The notes: generated from the letters alone by a model not told the origin. Counted from the stretch's first letter, positions 50,132 to 59,763 are shown. The stretch is DNA of 64,000 bases from Acidobacteriota bacterium (GCA_016195265.1 JACPZW010000043.1:1-64000); one strand, 5' to 3'. Translations and numbers: made by a program.

Positions 50132-50296
50132 TGAGAATCTGAGGATTTGAGAATCTGAGGATCTGAGAATCTGAGAATCTGAGAATCTGAGAATCTGAGA
50201 ATCTGAGAATCTGAGAATCTGAGAATCTGAGAATCTGAGAATCTGAGAATCTGAGAATCTGAGAATCTGAGAATCTGAGAATCTGAGAATCTGACA
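50132..50296. repeat. GAATCTGA 8-bp tandem repeat (about 20 copies) between trxA and trxB
   Basis: Near-perfect period-8 array (AGAATCTG units), with a few G/A variants in the first 30 bases. Located in the trxA-trxB intergenic region. Array length is likely to vary between strains because the unit is short and nearly identical. Confidence 0.95.
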
Positions 50297-50299
50297 TCC

Positions 50300-50635
50300 T
50301 CAGATTGAAAGGTGCTTGTCGAGCACTTTCTTGAGATCGTCCTTCCCGGCCAGCCCGACGACCGACTCGACGACCTGGCCGCCCTTGAAGAGCAGCAGCG
50401 TCGGGATGCCGCGGATCTGAAACTTGAACGACACGTTGGGGTTCTCGTCCACGTTCAGTTTGCCGATCGTGACCTTCCCGGCGTACTCGCTCGCGAGCGC
50501 GTCGACGGTCGGCGCCAGCCGCTTGCACGGCCCGCACCACTCCGCCCAGAAGTCCACGAGCACCGGCCCGCCCGATTTCAGCACGCTATCGTCGAAGTTC
50601 CCGTCAGTAAACGTCTGCACGTTTTCGGTTGCCAT
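50300..50635 (-). CDS. trxA: Thioredoxin
   Basis: 111 residues with the active-site W-C34-GPC-C37 motif WCGPCKRL and cis-Pro segment [16 protein letters not shown] lies six bases before the ATG at 50635. Pairs with the trxB gene downstream. Confidence 0.96.
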   Translation of the reverse strand: MATENVQTFTDGNFDDSVLKSGGPVLVDFWAEWCGPCKRLAPTVDALASEYAGKVTIGKLNVDENPNVSFKFQIRGIPTLLLFKGGQVVESVVGLAGKDDLKKVLDKHLSI

Positions 50636-50655
50636 CGCTTCTCCCAGGGTTCAGA

Positions 50656-50703
50656 ACACCAGCCACCAGCCACCAGCCACTAGCCACTAGCCACTAGCCA
50701 GGC
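50656..50703. repeat. CCAGCCACCAGCCACTAG repeat at the glgA 3' end
   Basis: CAGCCACCAGCCACCAGCC and CACTAGCCACTAGCCACTAG units. It encodes the last four glgA codons (LASG) and the stop. Confidence 0.8.
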
Positions 50704-52195
50704 GCTTCTTGATCGCTCGATCATATATTTTGACGTACTCCCGTGCCGAACGGTGCCAGGAAAAATCTTCGCGCATGCCGGCGCGCTGGAGCGCGCGCCA
50801 GGCGCGCCGCCGCCGGAACAGGTCGAGCGCGCGCGTGAGCGCGTCGAGCAGCGCGTCGGGCGTGTACGCCTCGAACACGATACCGGTCGCAGGGCGTCGC
50901 CTGGGCCCCGTCGCCGGCGCCGGCGCGTCCGCGTCGCGCACGGTATCCGCCAGGCCGCCCACCGCGCGCACGACCGGGACCGTGCCGTACCGCTGGCTGT
51001 ACATCTGATTCAGGCCGGAGGGCTCGAACCGCGACGGCATCAGGAACATGTCGGCGCCGCCCTCGATGAGGTGCGCGAGCGATTCGTCGAAGCCAATCCG
51101 CGCGCCGATGCGGTCCGCGTGCGCCGCGGCCAGCGTCATCCACAGCCGCTGATACCGATCCTCGCCCTCGCCAAGGACGACGAAGCTGGCATCCAACCGC
51201 GGCAGCCGGTCGGCCAGGGCCGCAATCAGGTCGAGTCCCTTCTGGTCCACCATTCGGGAGACCATGCCGACGAGCGGCCGCGCGAGCGCCGCCGCGTTCA
51301 CCGGCAAGCCGTAACGCGACATCACCGCCGCCTTCGCCGCGGCCTTGCCCGCCAGATTCGTCGCGGAAAACGGCTCGGGCAGAAACGGATCGCGCGAGGG
51401 ATCCCACGCCTCCACGTCGATGCCGTTGGGCACGCCCTCGAGATCCATGCGGCGGCGCCGCAGGATGCCGTCGAAGCCGCAGCCGAACTCCGGCGTCTGG
51501 ATTTCTTCCGCGTACCGGCGGCTGACCGTCGTGACGATGTCCGCGTCGTTGATGCCGCCTTTCAGCAGGCTGACGCGGCCCCAGTATTCCATGCGATCCA
51601 TCGTGAACTGATCCCAGCCGAGATCGAGCCGCGGCAGCCAGTCCGCTTCGCACAGGCCCTGGTACGCCAGGTTGTGAATCGTGAACACGCTCGGCGTGCC
51701 GGCCAGCACAGGATGCGACGCGTACATCGACCGCAGGTACACGGGCGCCAGCGCCGCCTGCCAGTCGTGCGCGTGGACGATCGCCGGCGCGCCGTGATGA
51801 ACGGCGTATTCGAGCGCCGCGCGGACGAGCACGGCAAACCGGCGCGGATTGTCAGGATAGTCGGCGCCGCCCGGTCCGTAGGTGGCGTCCCGCTCGAAGA
51901 GATCGGGACAGTCGACGAGGATTGCGCGCGCGCCGTCGCCGAGCGGCGCGTCGAAGAAGGCGACGGTCCGCGTCCATCCGCCGACGGTGATCGGACAGGC
52001 GTCGATCCGCGCGCCCGCCGTGACCCCTTGGTACTTCGGAAGAACGAGCGTGGCGTCCCACCCGACGCGCGCCAGCGCCGCCGGCAAGGAGCCGAGGACG
52101 TCGGCCAGGCCGCCGGTCTTTACAAAAGGAAGCGCCTCCGATCCGATGATGAGAACGGAGCGGCGGCGCACCGGACGGCCGCGTGGCTTCGGCAT
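50687..52195 (-). CDS. glgA: Glycogen synthase
   Basis: ADP-glucose (or UDP-glucose) dependent starch-synthase family enzyme. 502 residues, GT5: N-terminal [13 protein letters not shown], catalytic-domain HAHDWQAA, and C-terminal [34 protein letters not shown] Pro/Arg-rich insertion follows GGLADTV. No other glycogen gene is in the window. ATG at 52195. Gap of 19 bases to the radical SAM gene upstream. Confidence 0.94.
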   Translation of the reverse strand: MPKPRGRPVRRRSVLIIGSEALPFVKTGGLADVLGSLPAALARVGWDATLVLPKYQGVTAGARIDACPITVGGWTRTVAFFDAPLGDGARAILVDCPDLFERDATYGPGGADYPDNPRRFAVLVRAALEYAVHHGAPAIVHAHDWQAALAPVYLRSMYASHPVLAGTPSVFTIHNLAYQGLCEADWLPRLDLGWDQFTMDRMEYWGRVSLLKGGINDADIVTTVSRRYAEEIQTPEFGCGFDGILRRRRMDLEGVPNGIDVEAWDPSRDPFLPEPFSATNLAGKAAAKAAVMSRYGLPVNAAALARPLVGMVSRMVDQKGLDLIAALADRLPRLDASFVVLGEGEDRYQRLWMTLAAAHADRIGARIGFDESLAHLIEGGADMFLMPSRFEPSGLNQMYSQRYGTVPVVRAVGGLADTVRDADAPAPATGPRRRPATGIVFEAYTPDALLDALTRALDLFRRRRAWRALQRAGMREDFSWHRSAREYVKIYDRAIKKRLASG

Positions 52196-52214
52196 GGACG
52201 AAACAGCGCCGGCG

Positions 52215-53723
52215 CTAGGTGCCGGGCACCTGCAGTTCGGGCATCGGCGTGGCTGCGAAGAGACGCTGACAGGGCTTCGCGATCATCCGCGCCCAGGTCG
52301 CCGACCGATTGACCCGCGCGCTGTCGGTCGCGATGCCGGTGTTGGCGTACATCTGGCGGTACAGCTTCGAGATCAGCATAAACGCGAGCCGCGACTTGAT
52401 GGACTCCACGCAATTCGATCGCGCCCAGATGTTCCGCCAGTTGTAGAAGCGATCCCAGGCGCCCTGCGTGCCGGCGCGAATGTCGTCGGGCGACATCAGC
52501 GGGTGCGGGACGTAGACCTTGGGCTGCTTGCCGTGCGGGATGAGCCAGTGGCGCGTCAGCGGAATCCCGTCAATCCGCGTGGGATCGGACGCCATGTTCT
52601 TCTCCCAGGCCGCGAAATCGACGGTCCCGGGGAACGGCGTCAGCATCAGGAACTGCGCGAACGTCACGCCCGAGCGCTCCGCGAGCTGTGCCGTCGCGGC
52701 GAAGGTGTCGGGCCGATCGCTCGGCAGGCCGAAGATGAACGACGCGAGGATGTGGACGCCGTGATGCCTGAACGCGCGCAGCCGATCGACGAGCTGCTCG
52801 CCGCTGAGGTTGAAGTCCTTGTAGACGTCTTTCAGTCCCTCGGCCGTGACCGCCTCGACGCCGACGAGCGCGCCCTTGATGCGCGCGTTTCTCATGGCGT
52901 CGAGGAATTGCGGATCCTCGGCCGCCTCCATCGTAATCTGCGTGAAGAAGACCATGTCGTCGGGCAGTCCGGCGAGCCGGCTCATGAGCTCGAAGCGCTC
53001 GGCGCGCATGGCTTTGAGCTCCTCGTAGCGGCTCTTGTCCTGACGCCGCGAGGCCTTCGCCAGATCGTCGAGGGTGACGGGATAAAAGTTGTCGTCGGCG
53101 AGCGCGATGAACCGGAAGCCCATCCGGCGTAACTCGACGATTTCGTCGAGGACGGCATCCACCGTCCGCTGCCGCGGACGCTGCCCGTCGGTCTTCCACA
53201 CCGAGCAGAACGAGCAGTGCTTCGGGCATCCGCGCACGGTCTGCACTGACGCCCACATGTATTTGTTCTTCGGCATCAGCGACCAGCGCGCCGGCTTGAA
53301 CTCCCCGCCCTCCACCTTGCCGCCGTCGTACATCGGCTGCGGCGCCTGACGGGTGCAATCGGCGAGCACTGTCGCCCAGACGACGTCGCCGTCGCCCTTG
53401 ACGACGGAGTGCGCGCCGCCCAGCTTCAGGGCCTCTTCCGGGTACAGCGTGGCGTGAATGCCGCCGAAGATGACGTAACCACCGCGCTCGCGCACCTTCC
53501 GGCCGATCGCATACCCCTCCTGCGCATTGCCGGTATGGATCCCGATGCCGACCACGTCACCCGCCGACACCGTGCTCGGATCCCACGGGTCCAGCGTTTC
53601 GTCGGTGATGATCGGGTCGCCATAGGACGCGGGCGTCGCTGCCGCAAGCACGAACAACCACCGAGGCGTGATCACCCCAACGCCGAACGACAGGCCGCTG
53701 GGATTGATGAGATGCACCTTCAT
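52215..53723 (-). CDS. B12-binding domain radical SAM protein
   Basis: 502 residues. N-terminal cobalamin-binding Rossmann domain (about 1-125), then a radical SAM core with the 4Fe-4S motif C166-x3-C170-x2-C173 (GCPKHCSFCS) and a C-terminal helical extension. Members of this class carry out methylation or cyclisation of unactivated carbons, often on lipids, hopanoids or pigments. The substrate cannot be told. GAGGAG precedes the ATG at 53723. Divergent from fdhE. Confidence 0.88.
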   Translation of the reverse strand: MKVHLINPSGLSFGVGVITPRWLFVLAAATPASYGDPIITDETLDPWDPSTVSAGDVVGIGIHTGNAQEGYAIGRKVRERGGYVIFGGIHATLYPEEALKLGGAHSVVKGDGDVVWATVLADCTRQAPQPMYDGGKVEGGEFKPARWSLMPKNKYMWASVQTVRGCPKHCSFCSVWKTDGQRPRQRTVDAVLDEIVELRRMGFRFIALADDNFYPVTLDDLAKASRRQDKSRYEELKAMRAERFELMSRLAGLPDDMVFFTQITMEAAEDPQFLDAMRNARIKGALVGVEAVTAEGLKDVYKDFNLSGEQLVDRLRAFRHHGVHILASFIFGLPSDRPDTFAATAQLAERSGVTFAQFLMLTPFPGTVDFAAWEKNMASDPTRIDGIPLTRHWLIPHGKQPKVYVPHPLMSPDDIRAGTQGAWDRFYNWRNIWARSNCVESIKSRLAFMLISKLYRQMYANTGIATDSARVNRSATWARMIAKPCQRLFAATPMPELQVPGT

Positions 53724-53806
53724 TCAGACTCCTCACTCAGGTCTCGCCCTCGCCGGATTTGCGAGGGTCAGACATTTTGGCACATATGGCGGTCGCGTGC
53801 GTCCGG

Positions 53807-53812
53807 TAGAAT
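53807..53812 (+). promoter_or_regulatory. -10-like TAGAAT before fdhE
   Basis: TAGAAT ends seven bases before the GTG at 53820. No good -35 at normal spacing (TTGGCA lies 24 bp upstream), so this is a weak call. Confidence 0.35.
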
Positions 53813-53819
53813 CGAACGG

Positions 53820-54674
53820 GTGACCGATCGTCCCATTCGTCCGCCGCGCGCCGAACCGCCTGATATCGTGGAGCTTCGAGCGTTGCGCGTCGCGCAACCC
53901 GAGCTGGCGACGGCGATCGACATGCAGATCGCGCTCGTCGACGTGCAGCGCCGCGTCCAGTCGCGCGTGCCGCTCCCCTGGATTCAGGTCGACGCGGAAT
54001 GGCTCGCGCGCCAGCATCAGGCCGGCCGGCCCGTGATGCGCTTTCGCGATCTGCCGATCGAGTGGACCGACTTCCGGCTCGCGTTGCGGCAGAACGCGGA
54101 CATCCTGCTGCGCTTCGAAGCGCTCGAGCGGGCCGACTACGATCAGATCGTCGCGCTCGGACGCGAAGGCAACGCGCTCGAACCGCTCGTCGCCCAATGG
54201 TACGAGCGAACCGCGGGACTGAGCGACGAGACGTCCGCCCCGCCCGACGCGCCGGCCGGACTCGAACAGGTGCTGGTGCTCGCGCTCCGGCCGTTCCTCG
54301 CCCGCTCGACTGAATCGCTCGGCCAGCAGATCGACGTGTCGTCGTGGAATCGCGCGGTCTGCCCGTTCTGCGGATGGGAGCCGGACTTCGCCGTCATCAC
54401 CCCGAGCGCCGATCGCCGTCTGATCTGCGGGCGCTGCCTCGCGCAATGGAATTTTGCGCCGCTGGACTGCCCGTTCTGCGGCAACGATGATCGCGCGGGG
54501 ATCACGTCCTTCGCGACCCGCGACGGCCGGTATCGCGTCTACGGATGCGATGTGTGCCACCGCTATCTCAAGGCCTACGACGCGCGGAGCGCGACGCGCC
54601 CCGTGATGGTGGCCGTGGATTCGATTGCCACGCTGCCGCTGGATGCCGCGGCAATGCGGCGCGGCTATAAATAA
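53820..54674 (+). CDS. FdhE-like formate dehydrogenase accessory protein
   Basis: 284 residues, GTG at 53820. The helical N-terminal half is followed by a double zinc-ribbon region with eight cysteines in four pairs: C181/C184 (CPFCG), C203/C206 (CGRC), C217/C220 (CPFCG) and C243/C246 (CDVC). This is the FdhE arrangement; FdhE binds formate dehydrogenase before Tat export. No formate dehydrogenase subunit gene is in the window. Confidence 0.88.
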   Translation: MTDRPIRPPRAEPPDIVELRALRVAQPELATAIDMQIALVDVQRRVQSRVPLPWIQVDAEWLARQHQAGRPVMRFRDLPIEWTDFRLALRQNADILLRFEALERADYDQIVALGREGNALEPLVAQWYERTAGLSDETSAPPDAPAGLEQVLVLALRPFLARSTESLGQQIDVSSWNRAVCPFCGWEPDFAVITPSADRRLICGRCLAQWNFAPLDCPFCGNDDRAGITSFATRDGRYRVYGCDVCHRYLKAYDARSATRPVMVAVDSIATLPLDAAAMRRGYK

Positions 54675-54732
54675 GGTGGCAGCCAGAAGGCAGACGCTGG
54701 GAGATGAGAGGCTGACAACTGAGCGCTGACCG
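54675..54732. repeat. GCAGCCAGAAGGCAGACGCTGG / GCTGACAACTGAGCGCTGACC spacer
   Basis: Short units GCTGACAACTGAGCGCTGAC resemble the spacer at 22053. Fills the gap between fdhE and the convergent dacA. Confidence 0.55.
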
Positions 54733-55878
54733 CTATTCCTGCGGCTGCGGCACGACCGGCGGCTTGGGTCCGAAGATCGTCGGCGCCTTCGTCGTGAGCC
54801 ACGCAAACAGATTCTGCGTCTCCATGAATCGGCCGGCGTTCGAGCGCGCGCCCAAAACGACGACCGCGACCTGCTGTCCGCCTTCGGGCAGCCGCAGCAG
54901 CGTCGCGAGGCAGTACCCCGCCTTGGAGATGAATCCCGTCTTGCCGGCGCGGACGTCCACGTTGGGCCGGCCCAGGAGGTGATTCGTGCTGTGGAACGTG
55001 ATCACGCGGCGATTCGCCGTGCGCACCGTGTACTCGGGCGTGCGCATGACCGACGAAATCCGATCGTCCGCCGACGCGTGCGTAATCAGGCGCGCCATGT
55101 CGTACGCCGACGACACATTGTCGCTCAGCAGGCCCGACGGATCGGCATAACTGGTGCTCTCGAGCCCGAGTTCCGCCGCCTTCTCGTTCATGCGGAGCAC
55201 GAAACCCTCGGACCCGTACGGCGAGACGCGCGCGAGCGCGCGGGCCGCCGCGTTGTCCGACGCGATGAGCAGCAGGTGCAGGAGATCGTCGGCCGTGACT
55301 CTGTCGTTGGCCCGCACGCGCGTCGTCGAGGCCTGGAATACGTCGCCGCGCGTGATGACGACGGGCTGCGTCAGGTCCGGATTGTTCTCGAGGAACACGG
55401 TCGCGGTCATCACTTTCGTGATGCTCGCGATCGAGCGCTGGCTCTGCGAGTTCGCCTCCCACAGCACCTGGTTGGTCTCGGGGTTATAGATGATCGCGGC
55501 GGCCGCCCGCACGTCGGGCACCAGATCGCCGCTGGCGTCCACCTTGTAGCGCGGGAGAATCGTGTCCGCCATCTCGCGGGCGGTCGAGACCGCACGCGCA
55601 CGCGCCAGCTTGACCTTGCGCGTTTCGGCGCGCTCGGCCGAGTACGCGGGGCGCGGCGCGGCCTTGGTCGCCGCAGCCTTCGCGGACGCGGGCGCCTTGG
55701 CGGCGGCCGGCGCTTTCACGGCGGGCTTGGTCGCCTTCGCAGCCGGTTTCGGAGTGCTGGTCTGGGTGTCTGAAGTCCTAGTCTGGGCCGAGGCGGGCGC
55801 GGCGGCGAGGAAAAGGATGCCGGCGCACGCCAAACCGCTGATCCAGAAAGATGTTTTTCCGTTCACTTGGGTCGGCAT
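54733..55878 (-). CDS. D-alanyl-D-alanine carboxypeptidase (PBP5/6-like, S11)
   Basis: 381 residues if the ATG at 55878 is used. N-terminal signal/membrane segment (about 10-32), a Lys/Ala/Pro-rich linker (43-75), then the S11 penicillin-binding domain with S152xxK155 (SITK), S207-D-N209 and K313TG. It trims the terminal D-Ala of peptidoglycan peptides. A -10 box overlaps that ATG, so the real start is more likely the GTG at 55866 (residue 5), which removes only four residues. Confidence 0.92.
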   Translation of the reverse strand: MPTQVNGKTSFWISGLACAGILFLAAAPASAQTRTSDTQTSTPKPAAKATKPAVKAPAAAKAPASAKAAATKAAPRPAYSAERAETRKVKLARARAVSTAREMADTILPRYKVDASGDLVPDVRAAAAIIYNPETNQVLWEANSQSQRSIASITKVMTATVFLENNPDLTQPVVITRGDVFQASTTRVRANDRVTADDLLHLLLIASDNAAARALARVSPYGSEGFVLRMNEKAAELGLESTSYADPSGLLSDNVSSAYDMARLITHASADDRISSVMRTPEYTVRTANRRVITFHSTNHLLGRPNVDVRAGKTGFISKAGYCLATLLRLPEGGQQVAVVVLGARSNAGRFMETQNLFAWLTTKAPTIFGPKPPVVPQPQE

Positions 55879-55904
55879 TGTACCAGACAATTCATAGACC
55901 GCAA
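55877..55904 (-). promoter_or_regulatory. Promoter of the DD-carboxypeptidase gene, overlapping the first ATG
   Basis: On the minus strand: TTGCGG, 16-bp spacer, TACAAT preceded by TGG (extended -10). The TACAAT overlaps the ATG at 55878, so transcription would begin near 55870, after that ATG. Confidence 0.5.
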
Positions 55905-55971
55905 GGGGATTAGGGCGCGGATCGTCTACCTGTACATATCGGCAGACCTCGGGCGCAGATGAGGGGGATCG

Positions 55972-56496
55972 ATGACGACGCGTGAGGACACGGAATACCA
56001 GGCGCTCCGGGCCACGATTCGGCAGCGCGGGACTGCCCGTGTCTGCACGTTCGTCGCCGGTGTTGTCGCCTGGGCCGCTCTCGCCCTGGCGACTGCCGCG
56101 GTCACGTCGGCGCCGGTCGCGACGCTCCTGCCCCTGCTCGTCCTGGCCGCGACGTTCGAAGCCGTGTTTTCGCTGCACGTCGGGGTCGAGCGAGTGGGAC
56201 GCTATCTTCAGGTTTTCCACGAAACCGGCGGCGCGGGCTGGGAGCACGCCGCGATGGCTTTCGGCCGTCCGGCGGGCGCGGCCGCGCCCGACCCGCTCTT
56301 CGTCGTGCCCTTTCTGATCGCCACGCTCTTCAACGCGGCGCCCGTCATGATCGCCCAGCCGGTTCCGGTGGAACTGATTTTCGTTGGCGGCGCCCACGCG
56401 CTGGTCGTCCTGCGCCTGGGGATGGCGCGCGCGGTCGCAGCGCGCCAGCGCGCCGTCGATCTCGCACGATTTCAACAGCTCAAGGGCGGCGCCTAG
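55972..56496 (+). CDS. Unknown membrane protein
   Basis: 174 residues, ATG at 55972, divergent from the DD-carboxypeptidase. GAGGGGG precedes the start. Three or four hydrophobic segments (about 28-50, 52-70, 108-125, 130-148) and a basic C-terminus. A Glu/His-containing loop (HETGGAGWEHA) lies between helices 2 and 3. No family recognised. Confidence 0.6.
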   Translation: MTTREDTEYQALRATIRQRGTARVCTFVAGVVAWAALALATAAVTSAPVATLLPLLVLAATFEAVFSLHVGVERVGRYLQVFHETGGAGWEHAAMAFGRPAGAAAPDPLFVVPFLIATLFNAAPVMIAQPVPVELIFVGGAHALVVLRLGMARAVAARQRAVDLARFQQLKGGA

Positions 56497-56751
56497 GCCG
56501 CACGCAGACCGTCGAGCAGCGGTGGCCAGTACGACGGCGCGTCAGCGGGACGCAAGCAGCAACCGCACGGCCATGCACGAGACGATTCGAGGAGGCCCGA
56601 GGTAACCCATTTGCGGTCAACACAATCCAAACGTCCGTAGTGCGGCGCTTGACCTGTAAGGAATCGGACAACTATTGTCTCCAACTGTGTGGCAAGACCA
56701 TGTATCGTTCAGCCACGCACATTCAGGTGTTCTTTGGTTGGGAGGAGGTCC
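56497..56751. other. Intergenic stretch before the large receptor gene (about 255 bp)
   Basis: No repeat and no convincing gene. The right half holds the receptor promoter and ribosome binding site; the left half shows nothing I can name. Confidence 0.6.
56649..56678 (+). promoter_or_regulatory. Promoter candidate of the large receptor gene
   Basis: TTGACC (56649-56654), 18-bp spacer, TATTGT (56673-56678). Leader of about 67 nt with GGAGGAGG at 56741-56748 just before the ATG at 56752. Confidence 0.5.
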
Positions 56752-59685
56752 ATGGTGAAGCGCAAGATCCTTCGGCTTCTCGCTGCTTCGGCGATCGTCT
56801 TCGCGTTCGGTCTCGCACCGGCCGGAGCACAAACAGGCCAGATGTTCGGCGAGCTGGTCGGAAAGGTCACCGACGACCAGGGCGGCGTCCTGCCAGGTGT
56901 CAGCGTGACGTTGTCCGGGCCGGCGGTGATGGGCACCCAAACAGCGATCACGAACGAACGGGGCCAGTACCGGTTTCCCGGCGTCAACACTGGCACCTAC
57001 GCCTTGAAATTCGACCTCGCTGGCTTCGCGCCTCTGATCCGCGAAGGGATCGTGGTTCCGGTTCGGCAGACCATCACAGTGGACGCGGCGATGAGACTCG
57101 CGTCGCTACAAGAGACGGTGACGGTCAGCGGCGCATCGCCGACCATCGACGTGGAGAACAGCAAAGTCGGCGCGCGTCTGGATCATGAAATCCTCACCGC
57201 AGTGCCGACGTCACGCACGATCTTCGGATCCACGACGGTGCTGCCGGGCATGACGATGGGGCGCCAGGATCCAGGCGGGCTGAACGCGGCAACGTCGACC
57301 GGGATGGTGGCGCACGGCGCGAGCGGCTACAACCTGAACTACTACGGGGTCACGGCCGACACTCCGGCAAACTACGGCTCCATGTACTACATGGACTTCG
57401 GGTCGGCCGAAGAAATCTCCGTCGACACGGCAGCGATGGGCGCCGAAATCGGCGGCGGCGGCGGTGCAAACATCAACGTCATCCCGAAATCCGGCAGCAA
57501 CGCGTTGAAGGGCGAAGCGTTCTACAGCGTGACTGGCAAAGGCTACTGGAGCGGTTTCACTGGCAGCAACATCACTGACGATTTGAAGTCGCAAGGCATT
57601 ACGGACCCGTCGCTGCAAGGGCTGCAAGATTTCAACGCGAACGCGGGCGGCCCGTTCGTGAAGGATCGTCTCTGGTGGTTCGGCTCGTTCCGGAACTATC
57701 GGACGATCGACGCCCAGCCGGGCTACACTGTCGTGAACGCTGACGGCAGCCTGACGAACCCGTTCTTGTCGAACCTCCGGAACTACACGTTGAGCGGGAA
57801 GTATCAGATTAACAAGAACAATCAGCTGTCGGCGTTCTGGACGTACAACAAGAAATTCCAGCCGAATCGTGGCGCCGGCGTCGCTCAGCCAAGCCCGGTG
57901 ACCACAATCAATCAGCAGTCGCCAAAGAACCTCTTCAACGCCAACTGGACGTCGGTGATGGGTCCGAACACGTTCCTGGAGGTGTCGTCGACCTACTTCC
58001 ACATGCACTGGCCGAGCGTTTATACGGACGAATTCGAGGCGTTGCCCGATTCGCAGAAGACTTCCGGGAGCTTCAATATTTCGACCGGGATCTACTCAGG
58101 CGCCGACCCCGGGGGCGAGCACTTGCGCGACTCGTACCGAGCCCAAACCAACATCGGTCTGACGCGTTATGTCGACAACTGGTTGGGCGCGAATCACCAA
58201 TTGAAGACGGGGTTCGAGAACTGGTACGGCTGGGGCCAGGAAGTCTACGACATGTTCAACGACACCCGCCTGCGGTACACGAACAACGCGAGCGGCGTGC
58301 CGCAACCGACCGAGATCTGGGCGTACAACACGCCGCTCACGCAAAAGACGAGGATGCGGAACTTCGCGGGATTCATCCAGGACCGCGCCAGCTACTCCCG
58401 TATCACAGTGAACCTCGGGCTGCGCTGGTCGTTCTACGACGGCTTGATTCCCGAGCAGACTGGCGGCGGCGGTCGATGGTTCCCGGTGACGACCTATCCG
58501 GAAGTCAAGCCGCCCTACAGCTGGAACACGCTGGCGCCCCGCACCGGCGTTGTCATCAAGCTCACAGAAGACGGTAAGAACGTCGTCAAGGCGAGCTATA
58601 GCCGGTACTTCAACGTGATGTACACGGACGAGTACGACGCCATCAACAACAACATCATCATCTCCGGTCTCACCACGGCCCCGCCCGCGGTGTTCACCTG
58701 GTTCGGGGACGCGAACGCGAACGGCAAGGTCGATGCTGGTGAGTACAACCCGACGCCGAAGTCAGTGTTCACGCCGAAAAGCAATGCGATGGACCCCAAC
58801 CTCCGGGATCCGCGCAACGATGAAGTCATGTTCGCGTATCAGCGCGAGGTGATTGACAACGTCTCTTTCAGCGTCGACTGGATTCAGCGGTGGTTCAACG
58901 ACGCGACCGTCAACCAGAACATCGGGATTCCGGCGAGCGCGTACGTGCGGGCCACCTTCCTCGATCCAGGCCCGGACAACGTCCGTTCAACGGCGGACGA
59001 CCGCAACCTGACGTTTTACAACGTGAACGCGGCCAGCCTGGGCAAGGATGCGTTCCTGCATACGAACTGCGGCAACAACGTGTCGGTGAGCTGCACGCAG
59101 CGCTACAAGGCGATCGAGATCTCGCTCGGCAAGCGCATGTCGAACCACTGGCAGATGCAGGGGTCGTACGTGTGGTCGAAGCTGGATGGCGACCGCGTGC
59201 TCGACTTCACCGATCCGAACAACCTGACGGAAGGTATGGCGTCCGGCTTTGGGGCGAACGATCAGCCTCACGCTTTCAAGTTGCTGGGAAGCTACCTGGC
59301 GCCACACGGCGTCACTCTTGGCGCGAACTACCAGGCGCTGAGCGGACTGCCGCGGGATCGTTCGCTGAGTGTCGCCCTTGCTCAGGGCACGACAACCTAC
59401 CAGGTCGAACCACGAGGCACGTATCGCGCCGACTTCCTGAATCTGCTGTCCCTCAGGGCGGACAAGAGCTTTCGGCTCAACGGCTCGCGTCGCGCGTCGT
59501 TCATCGCCGAACTGCACAATGCGCTCAACTCGAGTGCCGGGCAGAGCAACTACGGCACAGTGACTCGCAATAACGCGACGCAGGCGGCCTTCGAAGCGGC
59601 CAAGCTGACGGTCGCGTACTTCGGCCGCACGCAGGAGATCGTCGCTCCGCGCGTGTTCAAGCTCGGGTTCAAGTTCGACTTCTAG
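56752..59685 (+). CDS. Large TonB-dependent receptor-like (Oar-type) outer-membrane protein
   Basis: 977 residues, ATG at 56752 supported by GGAGGAGG. Signal peptide (1-27, cut after PAGAQ), carboxypeptidase-regulatory-like domain (about 33-115, GKVTDDQGGVLPGVSVTLSG), plug domain (about 125-250, with GGGANINVIPKSGSNALKG) and a long beta-barrel ending in KLGFKFDF, the C-terminal aromatic signal for outer-membrane insertion. Codon use is less GC-rich than most neighbours, as usual for abundant barrels or through transfer. Single-gene unit with its own promoter and terminator. Confidence 0.9.
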   Translation: MVKRKILRLLAASAIVFAFGLAPAGAQTGQMFGELVGKVTDDQGGVLPGVSVTLSGPAVMGTQTAITNERGQYRFPGVNTGTYALKFDLAGFAPLIREGIVVPVRQTITVDAAMRLASLQETVTVSGASPTIDVENSKVGARLDHEILTAVPTSRTIFGSTTVLPGMTMGRQDPGGLNAATSTGMVAHGASGYNLNYYGVTADTPANYGSMYYMDFGSAEEISVDTAAMGAEIGGGGGANINVIPKSGSNALKGEAFYSVTGKGYWSGFTGSNITDDLKSQGITDPSLQGLQDFNANAGGPFVKDRLWWFGSFRNYRTIDAQPGYTVVNADGSLTNPFLSNLRNYTLSGKYQINKNNQLSAFWTYNKKFQPNRGAGVAQPSPVTTINQQSPKNLFNANWTSVMGPNTFLEVSSTYFHMHWPSVYTDEFEALPDSQKTSGSFNISTGIYSGADPGGEHLRDSYRAQTNIGLTRYVDNWLGANHQLKTGFENWYGWGQEVYDMFNDTRLRYTNNASGVPQPTEIWAYNTPLTQKTRMRNFAGFIQDRASYSRITVNLGLRWSFYDGLIPEQTGGGGRWFPVTTYPEVKPPYSWNTLAPRTGVVIKLTEDGKNVVKASYSRYFNVMYTDEYDAINNNIIISGLTTAPPAVFTWFGDANANGKVDAGEYNPTPKSVFTPKSNAMDPNLRDPRNDEVMFAYQREVIDNVSFSVDWIQRWFNDATVNQNIGIPASAYVRATFLDPGPDNVRSTADDRNLTFYNVNAASLGKDAFLHTNCGNNVSVSCTQRYKAIEISLGKRMSNHWQMQGSYVWSKLDGDRVLDFTDPNNLTEGMASGFGANDQPHAFKLLGSYLAPHGVTLGANYQALSGLPRDRSLSVALAQGTTTYQVEPRGTYRADFLNLLSLRADKSFRLNGSRRASFIAELHNALNSSAGQSNYGTVTRNNATQAAFEAAKLTVAYFGRTQEIVAPRVFKLGFKFDF

Positions 59686-59724
59686 TCAGTCCTCTTTAGT
59701 CGTTAGTTGTTAGTCGTTAGTCGA

Positions 59725-59763
59725 GACCGGCGTTCGGGGTAGCCTGGACGCCGGTCTTTTTTT
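59725..59763 (+). terminator. Rho-independent terminator after the receptor gene
   Basis: Perfect 9-bp stem GACCGGCGT (59725-59733) / ACGCCGGTC (59748-59756), 14-base loop, then TTTTTTT. Forty bases after the receptor stop. Confidence 0.9.

Noticed and set aside
50132-50296. Could the tandem array be a CRISPR?
   Set aside because: Units are contiguous 8-mers with no spacers, and no cas gene is nearby.
50079-50540. Open frame through the 8-bp array on the minus strand
   Set aside because: It is out of frame with trxA and trxB and is only the repeat read as protein.
56497-56640. tRNA or small RNA before the large receptor
   Set aside because: No cloverleaf, anticodon arm or CCA end could be built; nothing else distinguishes the stretch.
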